DNA from: Spirochaetota bacterium
Lineage (GTDB): Bacteria; Spirochaetota; Leptospiria; Turneriellales; Turneriellaceae
Direction: 5' to 3'
DNA length: 6,142 bases
NCBI GenBank assembly: GCA_029561505.1
Contig: JAKQXK010000494.1
Location: 1 to 6,142 of the forward strand
A program made the position numbers and the translations under genes. Shown here one piece after another: positions 5,335 through 6,142 of this stretch (within the stretch, counting starts at the first letter, position 1; the number at the start of each line of letters is the position of its first letter). The notes beneath the pieces are model-generated. The model was not told where the DNA came from. It was given only the letters and a program-made list of their open reading frames with translations, and did no database searches.

Positions 5335-6142
5335 CTAAACCTCATGAGTTGTCGTGAAGCGGCGTCTAAACCAGAAGGCAGCCTGTACCAGAAGAATGAG
5401 CGCAGGCACTTCAATCAATGGGCCAATGACACCCGCGAAGGCCTGGCCCGAGGTGATACCAAAAACAGCAATGGCGACCGCGATCGCCAGCTCGAAGTTG
5501 TTACCCGTTGCGGTGAATGAGACGGCAGCAGCCACCGGATACGAGGCACCAAGTTTTTTGCCCGCGATGAACGCGGTGAAGAACATGACGATGAAATAGA
5601 CCGTCAGCGGCAGCGCGATATATAGCACGTCGAACGGCGAGGCGACGATTTTTTCGGCCTGCAACGAGAACATAATAATAATCGTGAAGAGTAACGCGAT
5701 GAGGGTGAGCGGTGAAATGCGTGGTATAAATTCTTGTTCATACCAGTCTTTTCCCTTTAGGCGAAGCAGCGCCACACGTGAGAGAATACCCAACGCAAAC
5801 GGAATACCCAGATAGATAAGGCTGCTCGATGCCACCTCGCCGATCGTGATCTCGATCTGTTTGCCTTCGACACCAAAGAGTGGCGGCAGATACCGGATAA
5901 AAAACCACGCAAGCGGGCCGTAGGTGAAGACCTGAAAAATCGAATTGAGCGCCACAAGGCCCGCCGCGTATTCACGGCTGCCGTCGGCGAGCTCGTTCCA
6001 CACGATGACCATTGCAATGCAGCGCGCGAGGCCGATCAGGATCAGACCACTCATGTATTCGGGTTTGTCGTGCAAGAATGCCAACGCGAGAAAGAACATC
6101 AGAAACGGCCCCACGACCCAGTTGAGAAAAAGCGATAGTAGC
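5335..6142 (-). CDS. acr3: ACR3-family arsenite efflux permease, partial (5' end beyond window)
   Basis: Inner-membrane arsenite extruder of the ACR3 family (BART superfamily), typically ten helices and 345-370 residues. The 268 residues visible are the C-terminal three quarters; the frame is open to the right edge, beginning [15 protein letters not shown]. Family hallmarks: [13 protein letters not shown], with the essential Cys encoded at 6019-6021; [10 protein letters not shown]; the [19 protein letters not shown] segment (about 5464-5520); and [10 protein letters not shown], whose conserved Glu is encoded at 5410-5412. Both residues correspond to the Cys and Glu shown to be required in studied ACR3 proteins. 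It ends with a short basic tail (WFRRR). The true start and any arsR or promoter lie beyond 6142. It is followed with zero spacing by arsC, so the two are one transcript and the reductase feeds its product to this pump. Confidence 0.94.
   Translation of the reverse strand, partial: LLSLFLNWVVGPFLMFFLALAFLHDKPEYMSGLILIGLARCIAMVIVWNELADGSREYAAGLVALNSIFQVFTYGPLAWFFIRYLPPLFGVEGKQIEITIGEVASSSLIYLGIPFALGILSRVALLRLKGKDWYEQEFIPRISPLTLIALLFTIIIMFSLQAEKIVASPFDVLYIALPLTVYFIVMFFTAFIAGKKLGASYPVAAAVSFTATGNNFELAIAVAIAVFGITSGQAFAGVIGPLIEVPALILLVQAAFWFRRRFTTTHEV
5340..5344 (-). promoter_or_regulatory. Shine-Dalgarno of arsC within the end of the permease gene
   Basis: Minus-strand TGAGG, 5 nt before the arsC ATG, located in the final codons of the ACR3 gene (stop TAG at 5335-5337 directly abuts the ATG). 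The arrangement favours translational coupling. Confidence 0.6.

Overview
The window is a gene-dense bacterial segment of slightly GC-rich composition (judged by eye) with almost no non-coding DNA. Seven protein genes account for nearly all of it. Six lie on the minus strand and one small gene lies on the plus strand. I see no RNA genes, mobile elements or CRISPR arrays. The host cannot be named from the sequence. A relaxed lipobox plus the pairing of a long-form ArsC with an ACR3 pump would suit a spirochaete of the Leptospiraceae type, but this is a weak guess.

Right side (4729-6142, minus strand): an arsenic-resistance pair, reading from the right edge inward. The 5' end of an ACR3-type arsenite efflux permease runs off the window. 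It is followed with no gap by a thioredoxin-type arsenate reductase (ArsC/LMW-PTP fold). ArsC makes arsenite and ACR3 pumps it out. Any ArsR regulator would lie beyond the right edge.

Middle (4208-4732): a small plus-strand gene for a Sec-exported, helix-rich protein of unknown function. Its stop codon overlaps the arsC stop codon. A 129-bp divergent spacer separates it from the left operon and holds the only visible promoter-like sequence, which overlaps a perfect inverted repeat.

Left side (1-4207, minus strand): four genes that each overlap the next, read leftward. They encode an alpha/beta hydrolase, an alkaline-phosphatase-superfamily lipoprotein, an EamA/DMT membrane transporter, and a MeaB/ArgK-type GTPase that is cut by the left edge. 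The overlaps (about 17, 11 and 8 nt) imply co-transcription and translational coupling, although no shared pathway is obvious.

The most striking observation is in the phosphatase-superfamily gene. The segment that normally forms the C-terminus of this family (RSGD-like strand, HGT-YD-VP metal-site loop, DIAPTLAALL helix) sits at the N-terminus, ahead of the nucleophile and DHG segments. The protein therefore looks like a clean circular permutation of the PafA/type I phosphodiesterase fold.
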